DNA of 64,000 nucleotides, from assembly GCA_002239105.1 (NCBI GenBank), contig MPNQ01000002.1:179134-243133 (forward strand), written 5' to 3'. The translations under genes and the position numbers were made by a program. This document shows positions 26,765-36,255 of the stretch, piece after piece. How positions within the stretch are numbered: position 1 is the stretch's first letter; the number at the start of each line of letters is the position of its first letter. The stretch is from a marine group bacterium Sva0996 bin134. GTDB lineage: Bacteria; Actinomycetota; Acidimicrobiia; Acidimicrobiales; Bin134. Under the pieces are notes generated by a model. The model did not search any database. It saw only the letters and a program-made list of their open reading frames with translations, and was not told the origin of the DNA.

Positions 26765-27709
26765 CTACGAGCACAAGAGCTGGTAAAGGCGGGAGAAATC
26801 CTCGGGCACTTCGGCTTCAAATCGCAGGGGCTGGCCGGTCTCCGGGTGGTCGAAGCCCAAGGTGCGGGCATGAAGGGCAGGTCGGCTGATGCCGGGAGCG
26901 GCCGGGCCTCCGTACTGCTCGTCGCCCACCACGGGATGGCCGATCGCCGCCAGATGGACTCGTATCTGATGGGTGCGGCCGGTCTCTAGCTGCAACTCCA
27001 ATCGAGCGCTGTCATAGGGCACCGGCTCGTCGGGAAGCTCAGTGCAGGCCGGCATGCGAGCGGTCACCTGGTAGTGGGTACGGGCCGGACGGCCGTCGGC
27101 GATCACTGCCATCTTGGTGGGATGGCGAGTGGAGCGTCCTACCGGGGCGTCTATCAACCCCCGGTCATCGGCAGGCATCCCCGCAACCAGGGCCACATAG
27201 CCCCGTTGAACCTCTCGCTGGCCCAAAGCGGCAGTCAACGCTTCGTAGCTGCGCGGGGTGCGGGCGACCATCAGCAGCCCTGAAGTGCCCCGGTCGAGCC
27301 GGTGGACGATTCCTGGGCGCTCCATGTCCCCCACTCCGGCGATCTCGGGGAACCGGGCCAACAAGCCGTTCACCAGCGTCCCGGTGGCATTGCCCGATCC
27401 GGGGTGCACCACTAGGTCGGCTGGCTTGTTCACCACTATCACCTGCTCATCGGCATAAATCACATCCAACTCCACCGACGGATCGGCTGCCGGCTCCGGG
27501 CGGCTGAGAACCGGCTCTTCTGACAATGCGATGTGATCCCCCAAAGCCATCCGCTGAGACCGACCCGAAGCCCGTACGCCGTTTACCGCCACCTTCTCCT
27601 GGTCGATCAAGCGGGCGGCCTCGGCTCGGCTGCACCCGCAGACCAACGCCACCACCCGGTCGAGGCGCTCCCCGACCAGCGTGTCGGATATGGCGAAGTC
27701 AGTGTTCAT
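26765..27709 (-). CDS. rluD: RluD-family 23S rRNA pseudouridine synthase
   Basis: The 314-residue enzyme has an N-terminal S4 RNA-binding domain (GERLDRVVALVCGCSRAEAARLIDQEKVAVNG) and a PSI catalytic domain with the Asp in GIVHRLDRGTSGLLMVAR. LELQLETGRTHQIRVHLAAIGHPVVGDEQYGG is the conserved C-terminal block. Family members modify U1911/1915/1917 of helix 69 in 23S rRNA. It overlaps the end of lspA by 11 nt, the usual lspA-rluD pairing. Confidence 0.94.
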   Translation of the reverse strand: MNTDFAISDTLVGERLDRVVALVCGCSRAEAARLIDQEKVAVNGVRASGRSQRMALGDHIALSEEPVLSRPEPAADPSVELDVIYADEQVIVVNKPADLVVHPGSGNATGTLVNGLLARFPEIAGVGDMERPGIVHRLDRGTSGLLMVARTPRSYEALTAALGQREVQRGYVALVAGMPADDRGLIDAPVGRSTRHPTKMAVIADGRPARTHYQVTARMPACTELPDEPVPYDSARLELQLETGRTHQIRVHLAAIGHPVVGDEQYGGPAAPGISRPALHARTLGFDHPETGQPLRFEAEVPEDFSRLYQLLCS

Positions 27710-28232
27710 CGGGCTCGTCGGCCGGCTGTGACTGTCGGTGGCGGGAAGCAGTCAGCACCAGGATGACTCCAGCAACCACTATGGCGGAGTCGGCAGCATT
27801 GAATACCGGCCACCACTGTAGGTCGATGAAGTCGACCACCGCGCCGCCGAGAAATCCGTCACCGGCCCGCGCTGCCCGATCGGCCAGATTGCCGACTGCC
27901 CCGCCCAGCACCATGCCCAAAAGCACCGGCGACAGCGACAACCGTCGGCCTCCCCAACTGGCCCAGGCCACCACGGCGACGAACAGCAGGGCGATCACGG
28001 CGATCACGGTGTCAAGGTCTTGCCCCAAACCGAAGGCGGCCCCGGTGTTGTGGACCAAGTGCAGCCGCAGGGTCCAGAACAAATCGATGTCCCGGTCATC
28101 AAGCGCTTCCAGGGCCCACCACTTGGTCAGCTGGTCGACGGCCACAACCAGGGAGCCAATCCCCAGCAGGACCAGATTGTGGCGGCGAGATCGGTGTTCT
28201 GTCTCGGCCGGGCTAGCGGTCCTAGAACCCAC
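27699..28232 (-). CDS. lspA: Lipoprotein signal peptidase II
   Basis: The 177-residue membrane aspartyl protease cleaves prolipoprotein signal peptides. Four hydrophobic segments are visible. The catalytic Asp residues lie in GNLADRAARAGDG and FNAADSAIVVAGV, and VHNTGAAFG is the conserved loop. I chose the GTG at 28232, which overlaps the end of the DksA-like gene by 11 nt; longer in-frame versions would run deep into that gene and lack homology. It is in an operon with dksA-like and rluD genes. Confidence 0.93.
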   Translation of the reverse strand: MGSRTASPAETEHRSRRHNLVLLGIGSLVVAVDQLTKWWALEALDDRDIDLFWTLRLHLVHNTGAAFGLGQDLDTVIAVIALLFVAVVAWASWGGRRLSLSPVLLGMVLGGAVGNLADRAARAGDGFLGGAVVDFIDLQWWPVFNAADSAIVVAGVILVLTASRHRQSQPADEPDEH

Positions 28233-28695
28233 CGGCTTTATGCTCGACCCGCTCCGCGGCCCACGGAATGGCGTTGAGACGCTGCCGGGGGATCGGTTTG
28301 CCCGACACCAGGCACATCCCATAGGTGCCATCGTCGATTCGGGCCAGGGCGGCGTCGATCTGGTCGACCGCGGCGCGGGCATGGGCGCTTAGAGCCAAAT
28401 CCCGCTCCCGCTCCACCGCCAAGGTGTCGCCCTCGCCCGATTCCTCGTCGAATTGGACGTCGCCGGGCTCCCGCTCTTCCACCAGGGAGTCGGCTTCGGC
28501 CTTGAGCCGGGTGGCCGAGTCGACATAGCGGCTGCGCTCCTCAAGAAGAAGCCGGCGCTGCTTGTCCAGGTACTTCTTGTCGAACAGAGGCTTTCTTGCC
28601 GCCGACTTGCGCGGGGCCGACTTCGTGCTTCCGGCCTTCTTCTGTGCCGGCTTCTTCGGCGCCGATTGTTTCGACGCGGTCTTCTTTGCTGCCAT
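28222..28695 (-). CDS. DksA/TraR-family protein with a degenerate zinc finger
   Basis: The 157-residue protein has a Lys/Ala/Pro-rich N terminus (about 45 residues), a coiled-coil (KKYLDKQRRLLLEERSRYVDSATRLKAEADSL) and a TraR/DksA C-terminal domain, AALARIDDGTYGMCLVSGKPIPRQRLNAIPWA. Normal members have four zinc cysteines; here only the first (GMC) remains, the second is Ser and the last pair is replaced by ERVEH. Zinc-free actinobacterial homologues exist and are structurally stable. It probably acts on RNA polymerase, but this is inference. The MAAKK start was chosen over an upstream in-frame codon because it begins the basic tail cleanly. Confidence 0.82.
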   Translation of the reverse strand: MAAKKTASKQSAPKKPAQKKAGSTKSAPRKSAARKPLFDKKYLDKQRRLLLEERSRYVDSATRLKAEADSLVEEREPGDVQFDEESGEGDTLAVERERDLALSAHARAAVDQIDAALARIDDGTYGMCLVSGKPIPRQRLNAIPWAAERVEHKAGGF

Positions 28696-28821
28696 TGCAG
28701 GCCGGAGTGTAGCCGCGGTTGACGCCAATTACTCCCAAATGGGCCGAGAGAGGATTAACAATGTCAGAACCGGCTTGAACACGGGTTATTTTGTGTTTTC
28801 CCAGTTTGCCCTGGAGGCCCG

Positions 28822-31800
28822 TTGTCCGATCCGACCACTCCCTATCCCGAGGTCGACCCCAAGCCGTTCTTCCCCGAGATTGAGCGCCGGGTTCTGGAGT
28901 CGTGGGCCGCAGATGAGACCTTCAGCCAATCGGTGACCGAACGGCCGGCGGGAACCGATGGCGACAACGAATACGTGTTCTACGACGGGCCCCCGTTCGC
29001 CAACGGGCTCCCCCACCACGGCCACCTTCTCACCGGCTACGTAAAGGACGTGATTCCCCGCTTCCACACCATGCGGGGCCGCCGGGTGGAACGCCGATTC
29101 GGGTGGGACTGCCACGGCCTGCCCGCCGAGATGGAGGCTGAGAAGGAGCTGTCGGTATCGGGACGGGCGGCCATCACCGACTACGGCATCGACCACTTCA
29201 ACGAATACTGCCGCCAATCGGTGCTGCGCTACACCCAGGAGTGGGAGACCACGGTGACGCGCCAGGCCCGCTGGGTGGACTTCGCCGACGACTACAAGAC
29301 CATGGACCTGCCCTACATGGAGTCGGTCATGTGGGCATTCAAGTCGCTGTGGAACAAGGGCCTTCTCTATGAGGCCTACCGGGTGATGCCTTACTCCTGG
29401 GCGGCTGAGACACCCCTGTCCAACTTCGAGATCCGCCTCGACGACGCCACTCGTCCCCGCCAAGACCCGGCTATCACCGTGGCCTTCGATCTCGTGCCCC
29501 AGCCGGGCGATCCGGGGCCCATGCGGATTCTGGCCTGGACCACCACGCCGTGGACCCTCCCGTCCAATCTGATGCTGATCGTCGGCCCCGAGGTGGAATA
29601 CGCCATCGTGGAGCATGACGGCGGCCACGTCGTGCTGGCCTCAGCCACCCTGGAGGCCTACGGGGCCGAATTGGGCGAGAGCCGCATTGTGGGCACCGTC
29701 GCGGGCTCGCAGTTGATCGGTCGCCGCTACCGTCCCCTGTTCGATTACTTCGCCCCCCTGGCCGCCGACGGCGCCTTCTGTGTGGTGGGGGCCGACTTTG
29801 TGGATACCGCCGAAGGCACCGGGGTGGTCCACGCCGCCCCCGGTTTCGGCGAAGACGACCAGCAGGCCGCCGAGGCCAACGGGGTTCCCGTGGTTGTGCC
29901 GGTAGACGACCAGGGCCGCTTCACCGACGAGGTGGCCGACTGGTCAGGGGTGAATGTGTTCGAGGCCAACAGCGGCATCATCGCCCGGCTCAAGGAGCAG
30001 GGGCGGATCCTCCGCCATGCCACCTATGAGCACAACTACCCGCACTGCTGGCGCACCGACGAGCCGATCATCTACCGGGCGCTCAGCTCCTGGTACGTGC
30101 GGGTCACCGACATCCGCGACAAGATGCTGGCGCTGAACCAGCAGATCAACTGGGTTCCGGGCCATGTGCGCGACGGCCGGTTCGGTACGTGGCTTGAGGG
30201 AGCCCGAGATTGGTCGATAAGCCGAAATCGGTTCTGGGGCTCGCCCATCCCAGTGTGGCGCAGCGACAACCCGGATTACCCCCGAGTCGATGTGTACGGC
30301 AGCCTGGACGAGATCGAGCGAGACTTCGGCGTGCGGCCCGTCGATCTGCACCGGCCCTACATCGACGCTCTGACCCGCCCCAACCCCGATGACCCCACCG
30401 GTGCCTCGACCATGCGGCGGGTGCCCGAGGTGCTCGACTGCTGGTTCGAGTCCGGGTCGATGCCCTTCGCCCAGGTCCACTACCCGTTCGAGAACAAGGA
30501 GTGGTTCGAGCACCATTTCCCGGCCGACTTCATCGTGGAATACATCAACCAGACTCGGGGATGGTTCTACACCCTTCACGTGCTGGCCTCCGCGCTGTTC
30601 GACCGTCCCGCATTCAACAATGTGATCTGCCACGGCATCCTGCTCGACGCCAAGGGCCGGAAGCTGTCCAAGAAGCTGAGGAACTACACCGAGCCCGAGG
30701 AGATCTTCGCCACCAAGGGGGCAGACGCCCTGCGCTGGTACCTGATGGGCTCTCCCATCGTTAGGGGCGGCGACCTCCGCCTCGACGACTCGGGAATCGA
30801 CGACGTGCTGCGCCAGGTGATCATCCCCATCTGGAACGCCTATTACTTCTTCACCCTCTACGCCAACGCCGATGGCATCTCGGCCAAGCCTCAGGCCAAC
30901 TCCGAAGAGCTGCTGGACCGCTACATCCTGGCCAAGACCCGGCAGCTGATCGAGGCGGTCACTCGGCGAATGGACACCTACGACCTGCCCGGGGCCGCCG
31001 ACGAGCTAGAGGGGTTCATCGACTCCCTCAACAACTGGTACATACGCCGCAGCCGGGACCGGTTCTGGGCGCCGGCCCGCCCATCCTCGGCTGATGACAA
31101 GCAGGATGCCTACGACACCCTGTACACGGTGCTGACCACCCTGGCCCGGCTGCTGGCACCATTTCTGCCCTTGGTTTCGGAGGAGATCTACCGGGGGCTG
31201 ACCCAAGAGTCGAGCGTTCACCTCTGTGATTGGCCCGAACCGGCGGAACTGCCGGCCGACTCCCAGCTGGTGGCCGCTATGGACCGGGTGCGCGATGTGT
31301 GCTCCACCGGGCTGCGGGTGCGAGAAGACGAGGGAATCCGGGTCCGCCAGCCCTTGCCGTCGCTCACTGTGGCTGGCACGGGCGTAGCCGAATTGGCACC
31401 GTTCATCTCCCTCATCGCCGACGAGGTGAATGTGAAGGAAGTCCACCTGAGCGACGACCTGACGGCCTACGGCCAGTTCGTGCTCCGGCCCAACGGCCAG
31501 GAACTGGGACCCCGTCTTGGCAAGGACGTGCAAGGGGTGTTCGCCGCCGCCCGCGAGGGCCGCTGGGAGCGCAACCCCGACGGCTCCGTTACCGTGTCCG
31601 GTCACACTTTGTCAGACACCGAATTCGTCTTGGCCCTGAACCCGGCTGACGACACCACTGCCGCTGCGCTGCGCACCAACGATGCCCTGGTAGCGCTGGA
31701 CACCACCGTCTCCCCCGATTTGGCCGACGAGGGGATCGCCCGAGACGTGGTCCGGTTGATCCAAGCTGAGCGCAAGAATCAAGCCCTGGACGTCACTGAT

Positions 31801-31992
31801 CGGATCACTTTGTCCATAACCGCCGGACCGAAGATCATCAAGGCGGTGGAGGCGAACGAAACCTACGTCTGCGAGCAGGTACTCGCAGTCGGCACCCTGG
31901 AGTTGAGTGTCTCTGAGGAAGCAGCGGTCATGGCCAGCGAGACGGCCATCGACTCGGGCCCCTTGCAATTCCGCTTCGCGAAGGCCGATTAG
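28822..31992 (+). CDS. ileS: Isoleucyl-tRNA synthetase, type 2 (eukaryote-like)
   Basis: A class I synthetase of 1056 residues. The HIGH signature is GLPHHGHLLTGYVKD near residue 60, GWDCHGLPAE replaces the bacterial GWDTHGLP, and the KMSKS loop is KLSKK near 615. These features and the length place it in the IleRS2 clade, which is generally resistant to mupirocin. A TTG start is supported by GGAGG 4 nt upstream and by the beginning of homology. It is on the plus strand, opposite to the flanking division genes, and no T-box leader is seen in the 126-nt gap. Confidence 0.96.
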   Translation: MSDPTTPYPEVDPKPFFPEIERRVLESWAADETFSQSVTERPAGTDGDNEYVFYDGPPFANGLPHHGHLLTGYVKDVIPRFHTMRGRRVERRFGWDCHGLPAEMEAEKELSVSGRAAITDYGIDHFNEYCRQSVLRYTQEWETTVTRQARWVDFADDYKTMDLPYMESVMWAFKSLWNKGLLYEAYRVMPYSWAAETPLSNFEIRLDDATRPRQDPAITVAFDLVPQPGDPGPMRILAWTTTPWTLPSNLMLIVGPEVEYAIVEHDGGHVVLASATLEAYGAELGESRIVGTVAGSQLIGRRYRPLFDYFAPLAADGAFCVVGADFVDTAEGTGVVHAAPGFGEDDQQAAEANGVPVVVPVDDQGRFTDEVADWSGVNVFEANSGIIARLKEQGRILRHATYEHNYPHCWRTDEPIIYRALSSWYVRVTDIRDKMLALNQQINWVPGHVRDGRFGTWLEGARDWSISRNRFWGSPIPVWRSDNPDYPRVDVYGSLDEIERDFGVRPVDLHRPYIDALTRPNPDDPTGASTMRRVPEVLDCWFESGSMPFAQVHYPFENKEWFEHHFPADFIVEYINQTRGWFYTLHVLASALFDRPAFNNVICHGILLDAKGRKLSKKLRNYTEPEEIFATKGADALRWYLMGSPIVRGGDLRLDDSGIDDVLRQVIIPIWNAYYFFTLYANADGISAKPQANSEELLDRYILAKTRQLIEAVTRRMDTYDLPGAADELEGFIDSLNNWYIRRSRDRFWAPARPSSADDKQDAYDTLYTVLTTLARLLAPFLPLVSEEIYRGLTQESSVHLCDWPEPAELPADSQLVAAMDRVRDVCSTGLRVREDEGIRVRQPLPSLTVAGTGVAELAPFISLIADEVNVKEVHLSDDLTAYGQFVLRPNGQELGPRLGKDVQGVFAAAREGRWERNPDGSVTVSGHTLSDTEFVLALNPADDTTAAALRTNDALVALDTTVSPDLADEGIARDVVRLIQAERKNQALDVTDRITLSITAGPKIIKAVEANETYVCEQVLAVGTLELSVSEEAAVMASETAIDSGPLQFRFAKAD

Positions 31993-32002
31993 CAGCTACC
32001 GG

Positions 32003-32524
32003 TCAGTTGTTGTTCTGGTAGTCGGCTTGCTCCATGCGACGCCGCTCCTCTGGTGACACCTCCACGTTGGTGGGGGTCAGCAAGTACACGTGGTCGGCAA
32101 CTCGCTCCATGCGGCCGTCTAGCCCATAACACAGGCCGCTGGAAAAGTCGATGAGCCGCCGGGCCACCTCCCGACTGCCGTGCTGCAAGTTCACAATGAC
32201 CGCTTGCCCGCCTCTGAAGCAGTCCCCCACGTCCTTGGCGTCGTCGAACGATACCGGCGTCACCACTGACGGCTTTGAGGCAGCGGAGGGAATGGGCCGG
32301 ACGAAGCTGGCCCGAGGCTGCTCGGCCGTAGCCTCGGCATCTGACGACTCAGACGGTGGTATTGGCCGGACCGAGCCGACACCGGCTCCCACCGGGTACT
32401 GCCCTGTGAGCGGCTGCGACACGAGGCGCATGTCGGGGTCCTGTTCCACTTGTCCCCCAGGACCGAATTCCTCTTCGGAACCGAACCCGAGCCAAAACTT
32501 GGTTTTCTGCCACACGGACGACAT
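32003..32524 (-). CDS. sepF: Cell division protein SepF
   Basis: The 173-residue SepF anchors FtsZ to the membrane. It has an N-terminal amphipathic helix (SSVWQKTKFWLGFG), a disordered linker and the SepF core (FDDAKDVGDCFRGGQAVIVNLQ, ARRLIDFSSGLCYGLDG, VYLLTPTNVEVSP). This is the standard FtsZ anchor in actinobacteria, which lack FtsA. The ATG at 32524 is preceded by GAGGGGG and gives the expected membrane helix at the N terminus. It is the last gene of the dcw run and converges on ileS with an 10-nt gap. Confidence 0.94.
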   Translation of the reverse strand: MSSVWQKTKFWLGFGSEEEFGPGGQVEQDPDMRLVSQPLTGQYPVGAGVGSVRPIPPSESSDAEATAEQPRASFVRPIPSAASKPSVVTPVSFDDAKDVGDCFRGGQAVIVNLQHGSREVARRLIDFSSGLCYGLDGRMERVADHVYLLTPTNVEVSPEERRRMEQADYQNNN

Positions 32525-32576
32525 TTGCTCATCCCCCTCTCGGCAGTGATTCACTTGACCTTTCCGATGGTACAGG

Positions 32577-32621
32577 AAGCAGCCCCCAGTTTCGGGGACG
32601 GGTCCCGACCCCACGCTGCTT
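32577..32621. terminator. Two-tier hairpin between yggS and sepF
   Basis: AAGCAGC (32577-32583) and GCTGCTT (32615-32621) form a 7-bp outer stem around an inner TCGGGGAC/GTCCCGA stem with a bulge. On the plus strand it is followed by TTTT, making it look like an intrinsic terminator in that direction. On the minus strand it lies in the 105-nt gap between yggS and sepF and could attenuate sepF. No gene is seen in the gap. Confidence 0.45.
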
Positions 32622-32629
32622 TTTGGGGA

Positions 32630-33289
32630 TCAATGGGGCCGGGGGCCGAATAAGGCGGTGCCGATCCTGACCATGGTGGCGCCCTCTTCCACCGCAACCT
32701 CGATGTCGGCGGTCATACCCATGGACAGCTCCGCCAGGCCGAGATCAGCAGCTTGGGAGGCCAGCAGGCGAAAACCAGGACGGGCGTGCTCGGGTGGTCC
32801 GGGAGCGCCGACGGCCATCAGCCCCGCCACCGCCAGACCGGCCTCGCGACATCGGTCCACTAGGCCCGCAGCCTCTTCGGGGGGGCACCCCCCGCGGCCC
32901 CCGACGCCGGCGGTGTCCACCTGCACCAGAACTCTGGCATCCGGGGCCCATCGGGCAATCTCAGTAGCCAGTTCGGGGCGGTCCACGCTTTGCCAAAGGT
33001 GAACATGGCCGGCGATCTTGCGGACCTTGTTGCGCTGGAGGCGGCCGATGAAGTGCCAGCGAGGTTGTTGAGCGTCAATAGGGGCGATGCCGAGTTCATT
33101 TGCCTTGGCCAGCAGCTCTTGGGCGTAGTTTTCGCCGACGTCGGCCAAACCTGCCTCCACCGCCGCGGCGACCGCGTCGGGGCCGAAGCCCTTGGTCACT
33201 GCCACCACCTTGACTCGGTCGCCTCCGGCCCGGGCCAGCCGCTCTCGCAATGCCCCGGCGCGCTCCGCTACCTCTGCGGCGTCGATCAC
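32630..33289 (-). CDS. yggS: YggS-family pyridoxal-phosphate homeostasis protein
   Basis: A 219-residue PLP-binding TIM-barrel protein. The PLP lysine is in VVAVTKGFGPDAV near residue 34; VGENYAQELLAKA, RWHFIGRLQRNKVRKI and LSMGMTADIEVAVEEGATMVRIGTALFG are the other hallmark blocks. It controls free PLP and amino-acid balance, and usually sits between ftsZ and sepF, as here. The GTG start lies 24 nt after the ftsZ stop. Confidence 0.93.
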   Translation of the reverse strand: MIDAAEVAERAGALRERLARAGGDRVKVVAVTKGFGPDAVAAAVEAGLADVGENYAQELLAKANELGIAPIDAQQPRWHFIGRLQRNKVRKIAGHVHLWQSVDRPELATEIARWAPDARVLVQVDTAGVGGRGGCPPEEAAGLVDRCREAGLAVAGLMAVGAPGPPEHARPGFRLLASQAADLGLAELSMGMTADIEVAVEEGATMVRIGTALFGPRPH

Positions 33290-33313
33290 TGGCCGCAGCC
33301 GGCCATCAAAGAG

Positions 33314-34399
33314 CTACCGGAGGAAGGAGGGAATGTCGAACTCGTCATCGACATCGGAGGACAGGAGTTCGTCGTCGGGCCCGCCGAATACATCGGGGAC
33401 CTCCGAAGAGCCCCCTGAGTCGGCGGCCGACATCCGGGTGGCCCGCTCACCCTCCCACCGGTCGAATCCGGCAGCGATCACCGTGACTCGGATGTGGTCG
33501 CCCATGGACTCATCTACCACCGTGCCGAAGATGATGTTGGCATCGGGGTGGGCCACGCCTTGAACGATCTCGGCAGCCTCATTCACCTCGAAGATCCCGA
33601 GGTCGGGACCACCGGAGATGCTCAGCAGGATACCGCGTGCCCCTTCGATTGAGGCCTCGAGAAGCGGGCTGGCAATGGCCTTGCGGGCCGCGCTGACCGC
33701 CTTGCCCTCACCAGAGGAGATGCCAACTCCCATGAGCGCAGAACCGGCGTCCTGCATCACCATGCGCACGTCAGCGAAGTCGGTGTTGATGAGACCAGGA
33801 GTGGTGATCAAGTCGGTGATGCCCTGCACACCGTGCAGCAGCACCTCGTCGGCTTTGCGGAACGCATCGACAACCGAGGTGTGGTCGTCCGAGATGCTGA
33901 GTAGGCGGTCGTTGGGAATAACTATCTGGGTATCGACCTTGTCCTTCAGGGCCTGGATGCCGCTCTCGGCCTGAACTGAACGGCGACGGCCCTCGAAGCC
34001 GAACGGCCGGGTAACCACCGCGATGGTGAGCGCGCCGAGGCTCTTGGAAATCTCCGCGATCACCGGAGCCGCACCTGTGCCGGTGCCGCCACCCTCACCC
34101 GCGGTGATGAACACCATGTCGGAACCGCTGAGCGCCTCTTCGATGTCCTTGCGGTGATCGGTCGCAGCCTGGGCGCCGACATCGGGATCGCTTCCAGCTC
34201 CCAACCCTCGAGTCAGCTCTCGACCAATGTCAAGCTTTACCTCAGCTGAACTCATGAGCAGGGCCTGGGCATCGGTGTTGACAGCCACAAACTCAACACC
34301 GCGCAGGCCAGCTTCGATCATGCGGTCAACCGCGTTGACACCGCCTCCGCCTACGCCGATGACCTTTATGACCGCTAGATAGTTCTGGGGTTCATTCAT
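33314..34399 (-). CDS. ftsZ: Cell division protein FtsZ
   Basis: The 361-residue tubulin homologue forms the Z ring. The GTP-binding signature [16 protein letters not shown] is near residue 105, and [25 protein letters not shown] and [13 protein letters not shown] are visible. The C-terminal peptide [11 protein letters not shown] binds SepF and other partners. A 106-nt gap separates it from ftsQ, with no ftsA between. GAGGA precedes the ATG. The gap probably holds a dedicated ftsZ promoter, but I cannot identify convincing hexamers. Confidence 0.98.
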   Translation of the reverse strand: MNEPQNYLAVIKVIGVGGGGVNAVDRMIEAGLRGVEFVAVNTDAQALLMSSAEVKLDIGRELTRGLGAGSDPDVGAQAATDHRKDIEEALSGSDMVFITAGEGGGTGTGAAPVIAEISKSLGALTIAVVTRPFGFEGRRRSVQAESGIQALKDKVDTQIVIPNDRLLSISDDHTSVVDAFRKADEVLLHGVQGITDLITTPGLINTDFADVRMVMQDAGSALMGVGISSGEGKAVSAARKAIASPLLEASIEGARGILLSISGGPDLGIFEVNEAAEIVQGVAHPDANIIFGTVVDESMGDHIRVTVIAAGFDRWEGERATRMSAADSGGSSEVPDVFGGPDDELLSSDVDDEFDIPSFLR

Positions 34400-34505
34400 G
34401 GGAATTCCTCACTCAAAAGCTCGAACCATCATTCTCTACCTGTGGTTTATCTGAATGAAGGGTTGAGGCTTTGGAACCTATTCCTCTAGTTGAGGTGTAT
34501 CCAGC

Positions 34506-35309
34506 TTACGAGCAGTTGTCGATTCGGGTCAAGACGGGAAACTCCGGAACGGTCAGGTCGATCACCTCAAAGCACTTCAGGTCTACTCTGGCCAGAAAGG
34601 TGGCCAATGTAACGGCTTTCCCGTAAGGGTCATCTCGACCTCCCCAGTGGACCATTCCCGCGCCAGGCAAGTCCACAGTCACTTGTCCGTCTACCCAGGA
34701 AATCGCACCGATTCCTTCGCCTTGTAGGGAGATGAGAGCATCGCTGGCTTCTAGAAGCGGCAGCGCCCTAGTCGACAGCCAATCCCCTGGTTCGGGAACC
34801 GGGCTGAACAGCACGACCGGCAGAGTCCCGCGGCTCGGATTTGTCTGGAGCGCTCTCCCGTCAAGATCGACTAACGCCCATCCTTCTTGGATGGGGATCT
34901 GGCCAACCGCTGTTCGCTCGGTGACATCGAACGTGACTTTGCCGCTCCACGTCCGGCTGGACCGGACTTGATCCACCCACGGCAGAGCGGCAATTGATCT
35001 CGTGGGGCCAGAAAGATCCAGTCCCAAAAGTGCGGTGCCGAGGTCTATGCCCGCCGCTTCCAAGACACGGGCGGTGCCGGTTCGCCGGGCGCCGATGACC
35101 TCGATTTCGTCCACATCCAGCAATGGGCTCTGAGTCACTCCGAAACCGATGGCCGCCAAGACGGCAACAATCCCGGCGGTGATCCACACTCGAAGTCGCC
35201 GACGGGAGCGAACGTCTTGGCGGCGAGCCTCGATACGGGGATCGACCGGAGCCTGGGGGTCTTGCGGGGGGACCGGGGACGCATCGTCTGTCTTCTCATC
35301 CGAGGTCAT
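34506..35309 (-). CDS. ftsQ: Cell division protein FtsQ
   Basis: A 267-residue bitopic division protein. After about 45 cytoplasmic residues rich in Asp/Pro/Arg comes one membrane helix (LRVWITAGIVAVLAAIGFGV), then a POTRA domain (VDEIEVIGARRTGTARVLEAAG, VDQVRSSRTWSGKVTFDVTER) and a beta domain (WALVDLDGRALQT). The ATG at 35309 starts 1 nt after the murB stop; an upstream TTG at 35345 would overlap murB. It links FtsB/FtsL to the divisome. Confidence 0.92.
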   Translation of the reverse strand: MTSDEKTDDASPVPPQDPQAPVDPRIEARRQDVRSRRRLRVWITAGIVAVLAAIGFGVTQSPLLDVDEIEVIGARRTGTARVLEAAGIDLGTALLGLDLSGPTRSIAALPWVDQVRSSRTWSGKVTFDVTERTAVGQIPIQEGWALVDLDGRALQTNPSRGTLPVVLFSPVPEPGDWLSTRALPLLEASDALISLQGEGIGAISWVDGQVTVDLPGAGMVHWGGRDDPYGKAVTLATFLARVDLKCFEVIDLTVPEFPVLTRIDNCS

Positions 35310-35310
35310 T

Positions 35311-36255
35311 TCAGCCTGCCCGGTCTGTCCACGGCCCTGGGCCAAAGCCCACGAGGCGAGTCTCCGGCTGAAGTGTGATCTTGAAACTGGACTCGACCTG
35401 TGTGAACACCTCGCACATCAGTGCGTGAAGATCGTCGGCGGAGCCCCCCCGGTCGGCGATGAAGAAGTTGGCGTGCTTGCCTGAAACCGAGGCAGTGCCC
35501 ACCCGGTGTCCCTTCAGGCCGGAGGCGTCGATAATCCTCCCGGCGCTGTCGCCATCGGGGTTGGTGAATACCGAACCGGTGTTCTGTCCTCCGGGCTGGT
35601 TGTCACGCCTCCAGGCAACGATCTCGGCGATCAATTCCTGCGACACCGACGGATCGCCCGCAGTCAGACCCACTTCAGCTCCCATTACCAAGTGATGGTC
35701 GGCCAGCGCCGATCGCCGGTAGCCGAGCTCCAGTCGCTCCACGTTCCACTGCTCGATGCCCCCGCCCAGTAGGTCGACGACCTCGGCGCAGATCAGCGAC
35801 GCGGCCATGTCTGCACCGTGGCCACCGGCATTCATTCGCACTGCACCCCCCACAGATCCCGGCACTCCTACCGCCCACTCAAAACCGGCCAACCCAGCGG
35901 CGGCGCTTTGCCGGGCCAGTACCGGAAGCCCAGCCGCAGCCCCAGCCCTGACAACAACTCCATCGATCTCCACCCAGTCGAACCCGCGTCCCAGCCAAAT
36001 GGCTACTCCGTCAAAGCCGGCGTCGGCCACCAACAGGTTGGATCCTCTGCCCACCACCAGCACCTCAGGGCGCCCAGTGGCCAGCACTTGGGCCACCGCC
36101 GCGACATCGGCGTCTACGGCGAGGGACACTCCGACCCGGGCAGCACCACCGACGCGGTATGTGGTTTCAGGTCCGATCGGGCGCTCCCGGCTGACCGCTT
36201 CTTCACCCAAAATGTCGGCCAGATCTTGGGCCAGCCGATCCCAGCGAGGAGTCAT
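35311..36255 (-). CDS. murB: UDP-N-acetylenolpyruvoylglucosamine reductase
   Basis: A 314-residue flavoenzyme that reduces UDP-GlcNAc-enolpyruvate to UDP-MurNAc with NADPH. The FAD loop is VLVVGRGSNLLVADAGFDGVAI, GFEWAVGVPGSVGGAVRMNAG is the family signature, and GSVFTNPDGDSAGRIIDASGLKG carries the catalytic Ser. Its start overlaps the murC stop by 4 nt. Confidence 0.96.
   Translation of the reverse strand: MTPRWDRLAQDLADILGEEAVSRERPIGPETTYRVGGAARVGVSLAVDADVAAVAQVLATGRPEVLVVGRGSNLLVADAGFDGVAIWLGRGFDWVEIDGVVVRAGAAAGLPVLARQSAAAGLAGFEWAVGVPGSVGGAVRMNAGGHGADMAASLICAEVVDLLGGGIEQWNVERLELGYRRSALADHHLVMGAEVGLTAGDPSVSQELIAEIVAWRRDNQPGGQNTGSVFTNPDGDSAGRIIDASGLKGHRVGTASVSGKHANFFIADRGGSADDLHALMCEVFTQVESSFKITLQPETRLVGFGPGPWTDRAG

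Noticed and set aside
28729..28821. T-box riboswitch upstream of ileS
   Set aside because: No GGTGG-type T-box motif or specifier stem is seen and the gap is too short.
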